Of a stretch of 64,000 nucleotides of DNA, positions 33,700-45,588 are shown piece by piece. The translations under genes and the position numbers were made by a program. Below the pieces are notes generated by a model. That model was not told the origin of the DNA and searched no databases. It saw only the letters and a list, made by a program, of their open reading frames with translations. Position 1 is the stretch's first letter. Each line of letters opens with the position of its first letter. Location: NCBI GenBank assembly GCA_028023455.1, contig JAQFVV010012974.1, positions 190,001 through 254,000 on the forward strand, given 5' to 3'. Source of the DNA: Epiperipatus broadwayi (taxonomy: Eukaryota; Onychophora; Udeonychophora; Euonychophora; Peripatidae).

Positions 33700-34489
33700 T
33701 ATTAATTCTAAAATTATGGACCTATTTATATATTAACAAAAATCTATTCTTATTATTATTATACATATGGCATGGAACTGAAATTTAATTGGGCTTATTC
33801 AAGATAATCTTGGAAAAATTATTTAATAATTTAATACAATTATTTTTAAAATACACTTCTAGTAAAATGTTCTAAATAAGATACCAAACCTCACAGAAGA
33901 TAATAGGTATAAACTCTCATCAAGGATATGAAATATACTTTAATAACTTTAAACAGGGTAGCCAATACTTTTTTTAATAACTTTATTCAGCATAACCTAT
34001 ACTCTCTTAATATTAAATAAATTGTACTCATTTGTTTTTTAACAATTCTACTTTGCATTTAGATTGTTAAGTCTTCTCATACCTACATTTATCTTTTAAA
34101 AATTAAATAGTACCTAACTTGAAAGTTTTATTTGTTAATGGATGAAACCATGAATATGGAATAAATTTATAAAAGTTTAGTTTTTTTTGCTTTGTATTGT
34201 AATGTTATATGAATTTTTATTTTATTTATCTTCATTATTATTGTTTTTTAATTTTGTTATCTGCACCTTTTTATTATTTATTTAATATTGTTTAAATAAT
34301 AATTCAATCTTTTATTGGAGAGTTGATTCTATTTTAAATTATTCAGAAAATTGCAACTTAACATTTTCTTTTATTTTATCAATCATAAATTTCTTTAATA
34401 GATTTTTTAAAATATAATCTTAAACACTAGGATATGTAAAAAAATGGTAATTAATATATTCATTCAGTATACTGAATGTTTTTACTTTA
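33700..34489. other. A+T-rich stretch, nothing recognised
   Basis: Poly-T-rich between 34180 and 34390; no gene or repeat family. Confidence 0.45.
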
Positions 34490-34690
34490 GTAAGTGGAGG
34501 GATTTGAACTTAGAACTTTCAGTCTATATTCATCCTCCACTCTATCTCAAACAATCAATACACATGACTACATGCATGTAAAAATGATTCCCAATATATG
34601 TATTTTATGCAGAACCAGCACCCATCATTTGTGCCAGATCATAATCTTCTACACATGTATACAGTCAGTGCTATATTAAGATAGAAATTG
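34490..34690 (-). mobile_element. Family A fragment A2
   Basis: Plus-strand text begins with the family terminus (agtggagggatttgaactta) and runs through cactctatctcaaacaatca to cagtcagtgctatattaaga, equal to one arm of A1. The ribozyme block at 34588-34640 (minus) is eroded: AUGAUGG instead of CUGAUGA and AAAA instead of GAAA. Solo copy without an inverted partner. Confidence 0.75.
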
Positions 34691-34989
34691 CTTAAAATGT
34701 AATGAATAGTAATATTTGAAAAAGTTGAATTTCAATTTTAAAACCTTTGATTCATATCCCATTTATCACTGGATTAAATTTCATTATTAACACTTGGGAA
34801 TAATCTTTTTAATCCTATTACAACATTCCAGTTTGCTCACCATAATATCTATAATTTAATATATAGTTTGCAAAACATGAAGAAATCTTGAATGCAAAAA
34901 AATATACACGTAATTATGGCAAGGACAAAATTTGAGTACACAGCGAAAAATAAAAAGTAAATCAGTGAAACTAATCTGGTAGAAAGTTT
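34691..34989. other. Spacer before second LINE
   Basis: Nothing recognised; the LINE may begin somewhere in here. Confidence 0.4.
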
Positions 34990-37012
34990 CACCTATGTAG
35001 AATTACAAACTGAATTAGATATAGAAAACATGTCTATTATAAGGTTGTAAAACATTGATAATGGCAAAAAAACTTGCTTGGTATTTAAATAAATGTGTAT
35101 TACAGAAACTGCAACATAGATAGCTGGTAGAAAAAAGCAGCAATTGACCAATAAAATTTCTACTGAGACTAGAGAATTTATGAAGAAAAGAAGGAATATG
35201 CAGATATACAAAAATGATACATTAAAAAGGATTGAATATCTCAAATTGTGTAAAATGGTGCAGAAAAAAATTAAAAATAATATAAGAAAGTATAACTGTA
35301 AACTAGTAAGGAAAGCTGTAGAAGAGAATAAAAGTCTCAAGAGTGTAAAACAACATTTTGGTATTGGTAGGAAATTTATATCTGCAATAAGAAAAAAAAG
35401 GTGGAGTTATTACTAAAAAGAGAGATGACATCATAAAATGGGTAGAAGACTTCTATCAAGAATTATATAGTAATAAAAAACAAGTATCTCCTATATCTAT
35501 TATATCTTCTGAATTGCCCAGAATTTTAAATAAAGAAGTGAGACATGCAATTAAATTTATGAGGAAAGGAAAGGCTCCAGGTAATGATGGAATTATAATT
35601 GATATATTAAAAAAAGCAGGTGATGAAATAGAAATCTTTTTAGCAAAGTTATATACCAAAAATCTAAATGATAAAGATGTACCAGATAATTGGAAGAAAG
35701 CAGTATTAATATTAATATTTTAAAAAGGTGATAAAGAAGATATTAGAAATTACAGATCTATCAGCCTTTTATCAGTTTTATACAAACTTTTTACCAAGAT
35801 AATTACAACTCATCTACAGAGAACATTGGATTTCCATCAACCAAGAGAACAAGCTAGATTTAAAAGCAGTTTTAATATAGTAGATCATATCCAGGTTTTG
35901 AGAGAAGTTATAGAAAAGATAAATAAATATCAGTTGCCATTATGCTTTGGATTTGTAGACTATGAAAAGACATTTAATTCTAAACATTTTTTCAATGATT
36001 AAAGCATTGGATCATAAAGGTATAGATCCAGGTTATTGTCATATTTTAAACAATATTTATAAAAATGCAATAGCAGCAATTAGATTACATAATGATATTA
36101 GGAAAGTTAACATTGAGAAGACAGGGTGACTCCATATCTACAAAACATTTTACAACATGTTGCAAAAAGTATTTTGGGATTAAAATGGAAAGCTAAAGGA
36201 GTGGAAATAAATGGAGATTATTTAAGACATTTCGATTTAGCAGATGATGTTAGTTGTTTTTGAAAATAATGTTTTAGACCTGCAGGAAATGTTGCAGGAG
36301 TTATCAGATGAAAGTAGGAAAGCAGAACTAAAGATAAATGTTAAAAAGTCTAAAGTAATGTTTAATGGATTTTCTCAAAATATGAAAATAAAGATTGATT
36401 ATGATGAGTTAAAAGATATTAACAGTTATAAATATCTTGGTCAGATGATTAATATAAATGGAAGCATAATGGATGAAATTAATCATAGAATTAAACTTGG
36501 TTGGTGTGCTTTTGATAGAAATAACTTGATACTAAAAGGAAATATACCTATGTGTTTGAAAATGAAGTTTTTAATAAATGTACTTTACCAGTCTTTACTT
36601 ATGGATCTGAGACTTGGACACTTAATAGAAGAGCAATACAGAGACTTCAGACCACTCAAAGAAGTATGGAGAGATGCATGTTGGGAGTAAAAAGAAGAGA
36701 TTGAAAATGTAATATATCGGTAAGAGAATAAACAGATGTTACTGACCTCATTGACAAAATTAAAAGACTGAAGTGGAATTAGGCTGGACATATTGCTAGA
36801 AGAAATGATAATTTGATGGGCAATTGGAATCTTAAACTGGATTCCAAGAGATTGTAAAAGACTCAGAAAGAGGCCACATGTGAGATAGATGGATGAAATA
36901 AGAAAGTGTGCAGGAGTGATGTAGAGAAGAGAAGCTAAACATTGGGGAAAATAGATTGAACTTGGAGAAACCTTCATCCTGAAGTGGATTGATAATGGTT
37001 GATGATGATATT
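34990..37012 (+). mobile_element. Non-LTR retrotransposon, 5'-truncated (LINE-2 of this window)
   Basis: Carries the linker, reverse transcriptase and C-terminal parts of a LINE; no endonuclease motif is present, so it is truncated as usual for target-primed insertion. The 3' end reads gaagtggattgataatggttgatgatgat, and the same terminus occurs in reverse at 42884-42952 and 55953-56285, which fixes the right boundary. Broken by stops and frame changes throughout, so inactive. It differs in sequence from the LINE at 18.5 kb and that at 50 kb. Confidence 0.82.
35120..36985 (+). pseudogene. Reverse transcriptase of LINE-2
   Basis: Linker NKISTETREFMKKRR and a basic helical stretch (35144-35390), then a frame change into KRDDIIKWVEDFYQELYSN. 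Next come KGKAPGNDGIIIDILKKAGD (35565-35625), VPDNWKKAVLILIF, a stop at 35720, KGDKEDIRNYRSISLLSV (35725-35780), EQARF and VDHIQVLREVIEKI, and FGFVDYEKTFNS (35948-35985, motif A Asp). The segment around 36000-36220 is scrambled. HFDLADDV at 36228-36251 is the FADD box with Phe replaced by Leu, followed at once by a frameshift into VVFENNVLDLQEML. KINVKKSKVMF, SYKYLGQM and ETWTLNRRA-like text follow, then a tail with RSMERCMLGV (about 36660-36692). Function would be cDNA synthesis; this copy is dead. Confidence 0.82.
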
Positions 37013-39524
37013 ACAGAAATGTTTTAAAATAAAAATTAAATGGTTGCAAAAAGTTTTCAAAAAAGTATCATACAATAAAGTGAATTGAATGTAGATATAT
37101 ATTTTATTTTAAAATATATTCAAAAAAGTTACTATTCTTTATCCACATATGACTGAAGAAATGATGGTCGTAAACTTAAAATCCTTACTTGTGATACATA
37201 CAAAAGAAGAGGAATATTCAGAATATAAATAGATAATTGAAAAATGAAATGCCACTAATTCAAATTTTTTAGCTTTTTTATAAGAATTAAAAAAACTAGA
37301 AAGTGTTGGTGAAAAAAAGTATTATGTGTTTATGGGTTCAGAGCCCAAAAATTGTTTGATGCTAATGGTTATGTTTCAATTTTTATTCATCATTATGTAA
37401 TTATTTTTGTATGCAATTTCTTTATATACAATTACTATTTAAAACAATGACAAATCATTTAATCCTTTAAATTATATATTGTATTATTAAATAATATCAG
37501 ATATGTACTGCAGTGTCACCTTGAGTAAGTCTGAATAATCTGTGGCAATCAGATAATCGTGCATTTATATATTCATTTCTAGATTGGCTTTTGGTTTTTG
37601 ATTTTATATCAGATTCAAATTTCAGATAACACCAATAAAGGCAAAATAAGAAACTTGTCTGGGAATGGATATTAAAATATGGTACCATTAGATAATCATT
37701 AACTATTCAATTTTGCTATAGGTAGGATGAAAATAAAGGATTGCTCATTTTAATTTCTGTTTGTGTTATAAGGATTACCTCAAAGAAGTCTAAAGAAGTG
37801 CAATGTTAGTTGTTTCCATAAGGAATTTATGGTGAAAAGAGAATACATTGAACAGGTATAATTAGATATGGTGTTGAAATATTTCAGAAAGAAAAATTTT
37901 CTGCTGAGGAAACTAAAAAACAACAACATCGTAAATAAAATATTAAGCAAATTAAAACTAGACCATCATGTTTTATATGTAAAATTATTATTGGTTTATA
38001 GAGCCAAATAAAACTTATTTTTTTTTTTTTCTTTTTTTAATTTTTTCTTCATTTCAAAGTTAGAATATACATGGTCATTCATTAGTAGCTATTTATTAAT
38101 ATTACTGTCAAAATTAAAGAATAAAAGAACTAATGATTTCTGAATTATTTTTAAGTGTGAGAAGTAAAAAGAATGTTTAGTAAACAGAATATAACTATCA
38201 TGCTCAATCTATGATTTCAGGCTGGAATATCACATGACATCAGTCATTTGATGCTAGTATATCACTTGACCTACAAATAAACGTTTTTTTAATATTTACA
38301 TAAATGTTATTTAAATCACCATTCTCTGCTCTTTATCTTAAGATAATTTACATACAACTGCAATTTATGTTAACACCATGATAAAAAAAAAACTTTATTT
38401 TTTCAACAGGTCTTTCACAGTTATATAGACTTTAATATTATTTAATATTTTCTTTATAAATTAGTTTTTTTTTTCTCAATTAATCTAGTACCATCTATTG
38501 TTACTAAATGGTAGTATATTTAATCTTTCAGGTCAAGTTTTAGCATTTGATTTTATCAATAAAAATCAATAAATTATTTCTTGGAAGTTCATAAAAAATT
38601 CAAGTACCACAGAATATAGAAATAGAACAATGACTACTGAATCTTAAACTCAAAAAGTCACCACTCTACCACTGCAGTATACCATGCAAGACAATTTCAT
38701 CAATGAGATCACAAGTTTCAAATATGGAATCAAGCCAGTTACACATTTGATAAAACACTTTTTGTTCTATCAGCTAACAGTCTGAAATTCAAAACACCAT
38801 CAAATTTTCAACCTAAGCTGTCGTTTTTATTGTAATTATTCCTAGACAGTGAAACAAGAGTTGAGATCACTAAAATATATAGTTATAGATTCGATGTGAT
38901 ATCTATTTAAATATAGAAAATTGTTTTGGATTCAAAATTTTGCAGTTTTTTAAATTTCATGCTTGATACAAAAATAAAAAAATAAAAATTACTACCAAAT
39001 GCATAACTTTAGTTAATCCAGCTGGATGAACCCCAAATCCTTATTAAGAGCAAAGCATGAAAATGGGCTAGTGATGAAGATTAAATTGCATTACTATCTC
39101 GTAAGTTTTTGACTACTCAGCCTTATAATAAGTAGATGAAAGTAATTAAAAAAATTCTATTCTTGTTTACATTGTGGAAAACTGAACGAATTAAATAATG
39201 TAGTGTGTGTATACATAATTTAAATTTTAAATTTCTAAAGTTACTTGTGAAAAACAACTCAAAGCCCTCTAGTGTAAGTTTTTTTATTTTCTATAATACT
39301 AGTTCACTGTACTGTCTATAATATACAATACTATTTGAAATGTTATAAAAATGTATTTAGATAATTATTTTACAGTAAAAATAAATCATGCAACTTTATA
39401 GTATGTCCAAATACAGAAGTAACAAACGTAGGGCCAGAATATTATGAACTTCAGTTTCAGAGTCCCCATTTTATCACTGACTTAAATCATGCACGCTATT
39501 ATTTTTAATGAAATACAGATAAAT
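37013..39524. other. A+T-rich stretch, nothing firmly recognised
   Basis: 38640-38690 looks faintly tRNA-like on the minus strand (ctgcagtggtagag), too weak to call. 38005-38045 is poly-T. No gene supported. Confidence 0.45.
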
Positions 39525-39656
39525 AAAAGTACAAGAAGTCAAGCATCGATGGTCGAGAGGTCAGCGACAGCTGCTTTACAAGCGGTTGTCCCGGGTTGGC
39601 GGGTTCGCTTCCCGGCTGATGCTATGACACATGAGAAAAATAAAAAAGTACAAGAA
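39525..39656 (+). mobile_element. tRNA-derived SINE copy 1 with 13-bp target duplication
   Basis: Insert 39538-39643, flanked by AAAAGTACAAGAA at 39525-39537 and 39644-39656. It begins gtcaagc, has A box TGGTCGAGAGG (39550-39560) and B box GGTTCGCTTCC (39602-39612), and ends gatgctatgacacatgag plus an A-rich tail. The anticodon arm gctgc-TTTACAA-gcggt folds fully with wobble pairs (anticodon position TAC), so the ancestor was a tRNA. An exact target duplication points to fairly recent LINE-mediated insertion. Confidence 0.9.
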
Positions 39657-39659
39657 ATT

Positions 39660-40038
39660 GTAATGTATAATTGTAAATATTAAACAAACATTTATTTTTG
39701 TTTAATTATTTAGAAATCTGTTAAGGTATTTAGTTGCAAAAAAAAAAAACCAATACTTATGTGTGTATGCAAGAGTGAGGAATAATTTTGTGATAGATAC
39801 TACTATGCATAGATGTCAATAGTATCTGAAAAAAGAATTAAAAGCATTATTAGATGTATCATTTCTAGCAAGCAAATCATACATTCAATTTTTTTTTTTT
39901 TTAGTTTCCCAAATGAATTTAAAGAAACGCAAAAATCTCTGTGACTTTTCCGTATATCTGAACTGAAGCCTTCGCTAAAAAAATAAAGAAATTGAGTTTT
40001 AAACTAATATTTTGTCTGAAAATAAATAAAATAAAATT
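39660..40038. other. A+T-rich stretch, nothing recognised
   Basis: Poly-A and poly-T runs only. Confidence 0.45.
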
Positions 40039-40122
40039 TAAATTTTTATTTGTAGTATTTCTGAGACTTTTTTAAATTTTTATTTGTAGTATTTCTGAGA
40101 CTTTTTTTTTTGGGGGGGGGGG
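40039..40122. repeat. 2 x ~34-bp tandem duplication ending in T/G homopolymers
   Basis: aatttttatttgtagtattt followed by ctgagactttt occurs twice in a row; the second copy runs into about ten T and eleven G. Confidence 0.9.
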
Positions 40123-42722
40123 TAATATATATGTCACAGAATAGTTTGTAATTGGTAACTAGTTTCAAATTTTAATATTAAAAAAATGGACAACTGAGAT
40201 ATTATTATTATTATTATTATAGAATGAATAAAAGAAACGTATTTTAAAACATTTCTATATAAATATATTTCGTGTATTTTCTTTGTGATAGGTTTAGTTA
40301 TTAACTAACCATAAATTAACATGTGCATTTCAAGCTATAAGAAAAAATACATTCTTGTTAAAAATATAGGGTAGTTAAATTATATATACAATATAAGTAA
40401 TCATTTTCAGTTTTAATGTAAATTATAAAATATGGCAGAGTCTTGCAAAATTTAGTGCAGTGTAGAACAAACTCTATAGCACAAATTCGGAATTATAGAT
40501 TAATTCTGTCATTTCCAGTATTTCAATTTCATGTGATTGTCCAAACAAAACATAATTCATTTATTTTTTATTTATGTGTTGTTAATTAGCTCATGATTTT
40601 AAATTCATGAAGAATTCTTTGACATAAATTGTAGATTTAGTTTTATATCACACGTAATGTTCTGTGTATCTTAGTGCAGTTACTCATGTGTTAATGTCTT
40701 TAGATCATTTCTTAACTTCGTCTCTTTTGGTGCTGGAATTTTCTGTAAATTTTTAAGAAACAAACTATTTGATTAATTTTTTAATGCACTAATGATTTTT
40801 TTATTGAGTGATCTTGCGAAATAATTGTGCATCTACTTTTTATGCCTGCAACTTATATTCAAATCTGAACTAAGTAACATTAAAAGATTTTAATAGACTT
40901 GGGATTTTTTGTTCATGTATGGAGCTTATATGCAATTCAGTTAACAATACCAATTTGATAGATCGAGAAGAATGGCGATATTCTTAGAAAAAGTATAAAA
41001 TAAAAATAAAAACCCTTTCAAATCTACAATATCCAGTAATTGGAACACTTGATGGTTAATACGTTAGTATCATTAGAAGAATTTATTTAAACTTTATTTT
41101 ATGTAGCTATATATTAGTATTTCATTAAGTATATACATGTAAAAGAAAAAGCAAACTATTTTCAGAAGACATAAAATCATAATGAAAATCATACATTTAT
41201 AACAGTATGCCACTACCTCATTGGTCAGACTAGTACTTTATAAATCACAGATAGCACAATCATTTAAGTATTCTTGAAAAGCTAATTGTGTTTATACGAT
41301 TTGGAATAGGGTCGCTCTCAATGCTTGCAGTTTCCTATGAACTCCCAAACAGTTAAGCCATATGCCTTTATAATATTTTTTTTACTTCTATCTTCGATAA
41401 GAATTCTAGATACAAACTCACATACATACATTTACATACATGATTGCTGACAATTATTTAGCGGCAAATATCATATATATGGTTTAAAACTGTTTTGGTT
41501 AAATTTATCAAGGACATGCAAGAAATGAGAGTTGTCTATATTTTTAATGTTTGATAAAAACTTTTCTATCTTAATATGCGGTGGTCAAATGAAGAAAAAA
41601 AAAACTTTAAAAATAGGATGGCTAATGTTTTAATACTTCCCAATGTACTTTCTCCAGCGCTTTCTATGTATGTCATACACATATTTAATATTTTCTTTTT
41701 AAATTTATTTATCCGGGCGTTTTTTTTTTTTTATATATATTTTCAACTCCTTCACACAATCTTTAAATAATAATAAGATCACGAAAATATATATGAAAGA
41801 CAAATATATTAAAAAAAAAAAAAAACATTATTTGCACTTACTAAATTTTTTTTTTTTTAAAAAAAAAGATGAAATCTGTGTGTGTGTGGGTGTTATATTT
41901 CTGGATCATTTTTGAAAAAAGAGTGATTTCCCTTAAGAATGCGTAGCGATTAATGTTGAACCTTTAGCTATATATATATATTGAATTTTTACTTTTTTTT
42001 TTTCGAAAAAAAAAAAAATTCATTTGATGACCATAATGTAATTTTATAGAAGACTTTTCAATACAATTAAAGAAAACCTAAAGCACACCAATTAATATTT
42101 TTTATTAGTCATTCATTAGTCTAGAGATTATCCACTTCATGATTAATATTTTTGTAGTGTAATTTTCACTGTACCACTCTCTCACAAGATAGGGAGTGTT
42201 TTCTATCTGCTTTTAACACCTTATGGAGTAGTGTATATATAAACATATGATCAAAGACACTGACGATGTATATTTTTTACATATCTTTAGGCATATGTTT
42301 ATAATTACACACCTCCATAAGATGATCAAAGCAGATAGAAACCAATATTTATCTTGTATAAAAGTGGTGCAAGGAAAATTACATTATGAAAATATTATTC
42401 ATAAAGTAAACCACACATCTCAAAATATTATACATGAAATTTGCTGTCCAATAATCATAAAAATATATCTTTTACTTATTAAAATTATATGAATAACCAA
42501 ATCTATTTAAGTATACACACTAATTTTATAAAAAGAAAGTCAGCATTGGTCTTATCACAACTAATTATTTTATTTTAAAAACGAATTTATTTACTATTTT
42601 CAACAATTTATACATAATTATATAAAAAAAACAGTATCATATTATAATCAAAACTTAACACATTACATTCAGTAAAGATAATGATGTAATTTTGCTGTTT
42701 TTTCGATTTCATATATTAATCT

Positions 42723-42723
<1 letters not shown>
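40123..42723. other. A+T-rich stretch, nothing recognised
   Basis: Homopolymer A/T runs (41700-42015), an (ATT)n at 40201-40221 and a (TG)n-like run near 41878-41892. No gene or repeat family supported. Confidence 0.45.
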
Positions 42724-42759
<36 letters not shown>

Positions 42760-42780
42760 TCTCAATATATATATATATCA
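42724..42780. repeat. (TA)n with duplicated 'ttaatctca' flank
   Basis: TA run 42724-42755, then ttaatctca repeated and a second short TA run. Confidence 0.85.
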
Positions 42781-42883
42781 GTGACAAAGCTGATTTTTTA
42801 GAAAAGAAACCAAACTACTTTTTTTTAATAATATTTTTATCACAACATTTTTTATGTAATAGCATCTAATATATATATATATA

Positions 42884-42952
42884 TCATCAACCATTATCAA
42901 TCCACTGCAGGATGAAGGTCTCTCCAAGTTCAATCCATCTTATCTATCTTTA
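42884..42952 (-). mobile_element. 3' tip of a LINE-2 copy
   Basis: catcaaccattatcaatcca followed by ctgcaggatgaaggtctctc is the reverse complement of the 3' end of the LINE at 36960-37012. Only about 65 bp was inserted: an extreme 5' truncation. Confidence 0.85.
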
Positions 42953-43079
42953 TATATATATATATATATATAATAAATAAAATATGATATCTGTATTCGT
43001 TTCACAATATATGTAATATACAAATCAATATATATATCAAAATACAGTACAATTTATATAAATTATATTCTTTTAGAAG

Positions 43080-43125
43080 TACCTTAGACTATACACTTTG
43101 TAGTCTTTATCAACTATATAATGTT
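43080..43125 (-). ncRNA. Hammerhead-like motif, left PLE arm
   Basis: Minus strand: TTGATAA (43107-43113), GACTA ... TAGTC stem II, then TAAG where the right arm has GAAA. Same non-canonical UUGAUAA core as family F. Confidence 0.5.
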
Positions 43126-43170
43126 GAATAATCAAAACAAGACAACCCTTAACAATACCCATAGTTCAAT

Positions 43171-43503
43171 TCAGATTTCCCACAATTCTGTTATCTTAAC
43201 ATTTGATGACTGGCGATTCATTAACATTTGACGATTTCTTGAAATCAACATAGCCTCTTTTATTTTACGTTTATTATGACAACGTTCAATTTGAATAATT
43301 TTCATATTTTTATAATCAAATTTAAATCCATATTGACAAGATTTATTATGATCAAATATAACAGATGATGAAGGTTTATTTACATCTGTTCCATATTGAT
43401 TCTCTTTTTGAATTCTATTATATAAAAGCATATGTTCTTTTATTCTCTTCTCAAATGTACACTTAGATTCACCAATGTATTGTACGCCACATCCACATAT
43501 CAA
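43171..43503 (-). pseudogene. PLE GIY-YIG endonuclease, left arm
   Basis: An open frame of 110 codons without an ATG (it follows IIYRL upstream). GIY-YIG nuclease domain of a Penelope-like polymerase: CGCGVQYIGES (residues 3-13, YIG at 9-11), EKRIKEH with the catalytic-type Arg20 and His24, a spacer, DHNKSC (51-56, where most PLEs have paired His), and HNKRKIKEAMLISRN with Glu83 as the likely metal ligand. The domain nicks target DNA for PLE insertion. The linker upstream (43510-43700) is in another frame, a shift shared by both arms, so the break predates the duplication or marks truncation of the parent. Residue 74 is Arg here, His in the other arm. Confidence 0.85.
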
Positions 43504-43946
43504 TCTATATATAATAGAATTTTGATTAAATTTTGAATTTTAGAATTATTAAGCAATCTATTTATGTTATTTGTAGAGAAAAAAGCAATATGACACAAAC
43601 CATTATAAATTTTCCTAATAAACTTGACCTGCTCATCTGATATAAATGGCATTGAAATCCATTTCATTTTGATATTTTTATTTTTAATTTTATTATAGTG
43701 TTGATTTCTTTTAAATCCTTTAATATTGATTTAAAAGAAATCAACACTATAATAAAATTAAAAATAAAAATATCAAAATGAAATGGATTTCAATGCCATT
43801 TATATCAGATGAGCAGGTCAAGTTTATTAGGAAAATTTATAATGGTTTGTGTCATATTGCTTTTTTCTCTACAAATAACATAAATAGATTGCTTAATAAT
43901 TCTAAAATTCAAAATTCAAATTAATCAAAATTCTATTATATATAGA

Positions 43947-44279
43947 TTGATATGTGGATGTGGCGTACAATACATTGGTGAATCTAAGTGTACATTTGAG
44001 AAGAGAATAAAAGAACATATGCTTTTATATAATAGAATTCAAAAAGAGAATCAATATGGAACAGATGTAAATAAACCTTCATCATCTGTTATATTTGATC
44101 ATAATAAATCTTGTCAATATGGATTTAAATTTGATTATAAAAATATGAAAATTATTCAAATTGAACATTGTCATAATAAACGTAAAATAAAAGAGGCTAT
44201 GTTGATTTCAAGAAATCGTCAAATGTTAATGAATCGCCAGTCATCAAATGTTAAGATAACAGAATTGTGGGAAATCTGA
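43947..44279 (+). pseudogene. PLE GIY-YIG endonuclease, right arm
   Basis: Mirror copy of the left-arm endonuclease, identical over 110 codons except His instead of Arg at residue 74. The frame extends back to 43884 (…SIIYRL before ICGCG). Upstream, in the other frame, 43746-43920 encodes the RT-to-nuclease linker and ends at a TAA just after a 5-bp insertion. The catalytic motifs (YIG 9-11, Arg20, Glu83) are kept, so the domain alone could fold, but without an RT and a start codon it is not a working gene. Confidence 0.85.
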
Positions 44280-44331
44280 ATTGAACTATGGGTATTGTTA
44301 AGGGTTGTCTCGTTTTGATTATTCAACGTTA

Positions 44332-44380
44332 TATAGTTGATAAAGACTACAAAGTGTATAGTCGAAAGTACTTCTAAAAG
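44332..44380 (+). ncRNA. Hammerhead-like motif, right PLE arm
   Basis: TTGATAA (44337-44343), stem II GACTA (44345-44349) with TAGTC (44359-44363), GAAA (44364-44367), then GTACTTC, where AGTACT is a short palindrome like stem III in the other families. It lies 58 bp after the endonuclease stop, the pseudo-LTR position where PLE hammerheads are known. The core is UUGAUAA, so C3 and G8 deviate from the active consensus. Confidence 0.55.
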
Positions 44381-44439
44381 AATATAATTTATATAAATTG
44401 TACTGTATTTTGATATATATATATTTATATATTGATTTG

Positions 44440-44441
<2 letters not shown>

Positions 44442-44479
<38 letters not shown>
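44442..44479. repeat. (TA)n tail of the PLE copy
   Basis: Pure TA run immediately outside the PLE right arm. Confidence 0.9.
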
Positions 44480-44481
<2 letters not shown>

Positions 44482-44529
44482 CACACATCTACAAAAGTCT
44501 GAAACTCTCTTATCTGTAAATCAAAGAAT

Positions 44530-44872
44530 ATATTTTAATCTTCCAAATCATTTTAACATTCTTAAAAGTTTTAACTGTAAATTAGATTTTAGCATTGTTT
44601 GAACTTCTTATAATCAATGATAATGTGTTAGTCAAATTCATTTTTGATGTATATAAAAATAATTCAACTGTTGGTAAATCAGACTGTGATTCATTCAAAT
44701 ATAGATAATACATTATCAATATATTTTTATCTTCCAAATCCTTTTAACATTCTTAAAAGTATTAACTGTAAATTAGATTTTAGCATTGTTTGAACTTCTT
44801 ATAATTAATAGAGAATGAATTAGTCAAATTCATTTTTTTGCATATATAAAAATAATTTAACTGTTGATAAAA
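44530..44872. repeat. Two direct repeats of about 145 bp
   Basis: 44530-44685 and 44720-44872 share the text from atcttccaaatc through gattttagcattgtttgaac to the caactgttg/taactgttga end, with scattered changes. Period about 190 bp. Confidence 0.88.
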
Positions 44873-44980
44873 AAATTGAAAATGCATTTTTTAAATTGAA
44901 TTTTAATTAAAGCTTTTGAAAGTTTTAGTGAATTTTTCTATGGAAGCATTCATTCCGTTCAATACATGGATGCCTTGTCC

Positions 44981-44982
<2 letters not shown>

Positions 44983-45074
<92 letters not shown>
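44983..45074. repeat. (TA)n microsatellite
   Basis: TA run with one tg interruption, abutting family A element A3. Confidence 0.95.
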
Positions 45075-45075
<1 letters not shown>

Positions 45076-45188
45076 TAAACTTAATGCAATTATAAGGGAC
45101 TTCAATTCAAACTTTCAAACTTCCTAAAGCTATACAATCCATTTTATATAATCAATACACATGATCACATAATATGAAAAAGATAAAT

Positions 45189-45242
45189 GATCTCCAATAT
45201 TCATATTTCATACTGAACCAGCACTTGTCAGTTGGTTCAGAT
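45189..45242 (-). ncRNA. Hammerhead ribozyme, A3 left (G8 mutated)
   Basis: Minus strand: ACCAA, CUGACAA (G8 to A; position 7 C is tolerated), GUGCUGGUUCAGUAU stem II (foldable), GAAA, UAUGAAUA, UUGG closing on CCAA. One core fault. Confidence 0.72.
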
Positions 45243-45490
45243 CACCATCTCCCACACATATATACAATCCATGTAGCTGTACATGTAAGGGATCATATTG
45301 AATTAAAGTCAACATGGATATGATAATAATATTGGGATTATCAAGAGCATTGTACTCACTTCTTCAGATTTTCAATGATATGGATTGCTGAAAAGTTGGA
45401 GAGTGAAGAAGATTGAAACTTGTCCATTAAAGTTTAAAGATTTGCTATATTAATAAATACTGAGCACTCATTGTAAATATGTGTGGGAAA

Positions 45491-45516
45491 TCTGGACCAA
45501 CTGATGAGTGCTGGTT
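45491..45516 (+). ncRNA. Half hammerhead, A3 right
   Basis: ggaccaa, CTGATGA (45501-45507) and gtgctggtt are present; the sequence then jumps to atgtggtcac, so stem II 3' side, GAAA and the cleavage site are deleted. Confidence 0.7.
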
Positions 45517-45588
45517 ATGTGGTCACATGTGTCAGTTGTATAAGATGGATTGGAGAGCTGTAGAGAATTTAAAAGCTGACTTCTATTT

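Larger units (their letters stand above)
43017..44448. mobile_element. Head-to-head pair of truncated Penelope-like elements
   Basis: Two arms of about 700 bp (43017-43718 and 43728-44448) are almost perfect reverse complements around a 10-bp centre (ctttaatatt). Each arm contains, from the centre outwards, the end of the PLE RT/linker (WISMPFISDEQVKFIRKIYNG, FFSTNNINRLL), a GIY-YIG endonuclease, a hammerhead-like block and an A+T-rich tail ending in (TA)n. The arms differ by one amino acid in the endonuclease, a 5-bp duplication (right arm, near 43916) and a few tail substitutions, so the duplication is recent. Inverted partial copies are a known outcome of PLE insertion. Neither copy has an RT, so both are non-autonomous. 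Confidence 0.92.

Noticed and set aside
34993-35340. 115-codon minus-strand hydrophobic frame
   Set aside because: Antisense to the linker of LINE-2; hydrophobic because A-rich coding sequence gives T-rich complement.
38640-38690. Minus-strand tRNA-like ctgcagtggtagag
   Set aside because: No B box of acceptable quality and no acceptor stem.
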